The notes under the pieces: model-generated | Seen by the model: only the letters and a program-made list of their open reading frames with translations | Database searches by the model: none | Told to the model about the DNA's origin: nothing | Part shown: piece after piece, positions 5,199-6,143 of the stretch | How positions within the stretch are numbered: the stretch's first letter is position 1 | Layout of the letters: each line of letters starts with the position of its first letter | From: Deltaproteobacteria bacterium UBA4427 | GTDB taxonomy: Bacteria > Myxococcota_A > UBA9160 > UBA4427 | Assembly: GCA_002390675.1 (NCBI GenBank) | Contig: DGPZ01000172.1 | Location: 1-6,143, forward strand | Direction: 5' to 3' | Length of the DNA stretch: 6,143 bases | Translations under genes and position numbers: made by a program

Positions 5199-6143
5199 TT
5201 ACGATGACGCGATCGTCGGCGAGATCGGGGTCCCCGGCCGGGCGCCGGTCGCCTTGCCGTCTTCAAATGTTGCGACGCCATCGACCAGCGTCAGCCGCAT
5301 GGGGGCCGCGTCTCGGGTCCAGCGCCAAGTCGCGCCGCCCTTGCCGTCGGGAACGTCGTAGACCTTTCTCTTCGGTCGCCGCTCGATCTCATCGAGAGCA
5401 AACACGGTGATGTCCGCGCGCATGCCTGCGGCGACACGACCCCGATCGGCGAAGCCAAAGAATTCAGCAAGCTTGGCGGTTTGGATGTGGACCGCCTCCT
5501 CGATACTGATAACGCCGTTGTCACGCACGAACTCCGTGAAGAGCATGATATTGTCGCCGGCACCACAGAACATCTGTCCGTGTGCGCCCGCGTCGCTGAT
5601 ATTGCCGACGGTGTAGGGATCTGTGAGAAGGCGGTTGATCATCTCGAGATCCCGATCCCAGTCTGGTGCCGTAGCTGTCGAGTCCATTCCGTTGGCGAGC
5701 AACCATTCGGCGAAGGCATCCGAGGGGTGCAGGCTGAGGGAGTCGGCGTAGTCGCCAAGCGTCAGGTCAATCGGTCCAGTGCCATTCTGAGATTGATCGA
5801 GACGGAGCAGACGGGCATTTCGAAAGGGCGAAGTCGGCAGGGCCAGCTCATCCCAGGAATGTCGCGCGCGTGCGCGCCATTCGGGATCTCGCAGCAATTC
5901 GAATTTCGCCTCGGTGCCTTCGGCGGTCACGACTTCGTGCCAGACGTAATCATTCGATTGCGCGAAGAGGAGTGACTGATCGAAGCTTACGACTGTCGTG
6001 ATCGGCACATGCGCGTAGCCGGTATAGAATTCGCGTTCCTCTCTCGCATAACGTTCGTGCATCTTGAGCAGCGGCTTCTGGATCCCGTGATCCTTCTGCC
6101 ACTGCAGAGTCGGAAGCCCCGCCCATTGAAGCCGGATCGGCAA
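5199..6143 (-). CDS. amidohydrolase, N-acyl-D-amino-acid deacylase (D-aminoacylase) type, C-terminal part
   Basis: The 314 visible residues are the C-terminal part of a metal-dependent amidohydrolase; the gene runs off the window at 6143. The TTG codon at the edge is probably internal, since full-length relatives are usually about 500-580 residues. Counting from the edge, LLRDPEWRARAR (83-94) and SDAGAHGQMF (183-192) match the D-aminoacylase-like Amidohydro_3 group; Asp184 is the likely catalytic or metal-site aspartate. FGFADRGRVAAGMRADITVFAL (229-250) is the return to the small beta-sandwich domain, and LVDGVATFEDGKATGARPG (286-304) is the typical C-terminal ending. The N-terminal HxH metal ligands must lie outside the window. 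Relatives hydrolyse N-acyl-D-amino acids or related cyclic and linear amides; the true substrate is unknown. It ends in TAA 25 bp before the SnoaL-like start and is the upstream partner in that operon. Confidence 0.88.
   Translation of the reverse strand: MPIRLQWAGLPTLQWQKDHGIQKPLLKMHERYAREEREFYTGYAHVPITTVVSFDQSLLFAQSNDYVWHEVVTAEGTEAKFELLRDPEWRARARHSWDELALPTSPFRNARLLRLDQSQNGTGPIDLTLGDYADSLSLHPSDAFAEWLLANGMDSTATAPDWDRDLEMINRLLTDPYTVGNISDAGAHGQMFCGAGDNIMLFTEFVRDNGVISIEEAVHIQTAKLAEFFGFADRGRVAAGMRADITVFALDEIERRPKRKVYDVPDGKGGATWRWTRDAAPMRLTLVDGVATFEDGKATGARPGTPISPTIASS

Noticed and set aside
5174..5281. 36-residue N-terminal extension of the SnoaL-like protein
   Set aside because: It would overlap the amidohydrolase C-terminus, reads as Arg-rich sequence unlike the family, and lies upstream of a strong Shine-Dalgarno and ATG.
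4811..5410. 199-codon plus-strand frame
   Set aside because: Antisense to the SnoaL-like gene and the amidohydrolase 3' end, both supported by family motifs; no motif of its own.
5481..5975. 164-codon plus-strand frame
   Set aside because: Antisense to the amidohydrolase catalytic region; no recognisable family features.

Overview
The window is high-GC bacterial chromosomal DNA. It holds three complete protein genes and one partial gene, all with recognisable enzyme families. A lipoprotein signal peptide on the first gene points to a bacterium that exports lipoproteins. The mix of an S15-family (CocE-like) hydrolase, a soluble cytochrome P450, a SnoaL-like protein and a D-aminoacylase-type amidohydrolase is typical of versatile soil or marine heterotrophs. 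Examples are actinobacteria and the poorly cultured 'deltaproteobacterial' lineages, but the sequence alone does not fix the taxon. No transposase, integrase, CRISPR array, rRNA or tRNA was found.

Layout: (1) 45-2720, plus strand, is a large putative lipoprotein hydrolase. It has a signal peptide, two tandem beta-rich repeats, an alpha/beta-hydrolase domain with a Ser-Asp-His triad and a jelly-roll C-terminal domain. (2) 2721-3030 is a gap rich in short hairpins. It ends in a Shine-Dalgarno sequence and a two-codon minigene whose stop overlaps the next start. (3) 3031-4305, plus strand, is a class I-type bacterial cytochrome P450 in which the I-helix acid residue is replaced by glycine. (4) 4306-4684 is a convergent gap with no gene or clear terminator. 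(5) On the minus strand, an amidohydrolase (5199 to beyond the window edge at 6143) is followed 25 bp downstream by a SnoaL-like protein (4685-5173). These two probably form one operon whose promoter lies outside the window.

The two plus-strand genes are separated by about 310 bp and may be transcribed independently. They converge on the minus-strand pair. The enzymes suggest ester or amide cleavage (hydrolase, amidohydrolase) plus oxidation (P450) and perhaps a dehydration or isomerisation step (SnoaL-like), as in catabolism or tailoring of an acylated or terpenoid/steroid-like compound. The shared pathway is inferred from neighbourhood only.

No obviously new multi-gene system is visible. 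The most notable points are the P450 I-helix substitution, the minigene at the P450 start, the unresolved start codon of the lipoprotein hydrolase, and substitutions at the probable active site of the SnoaL-like protein.
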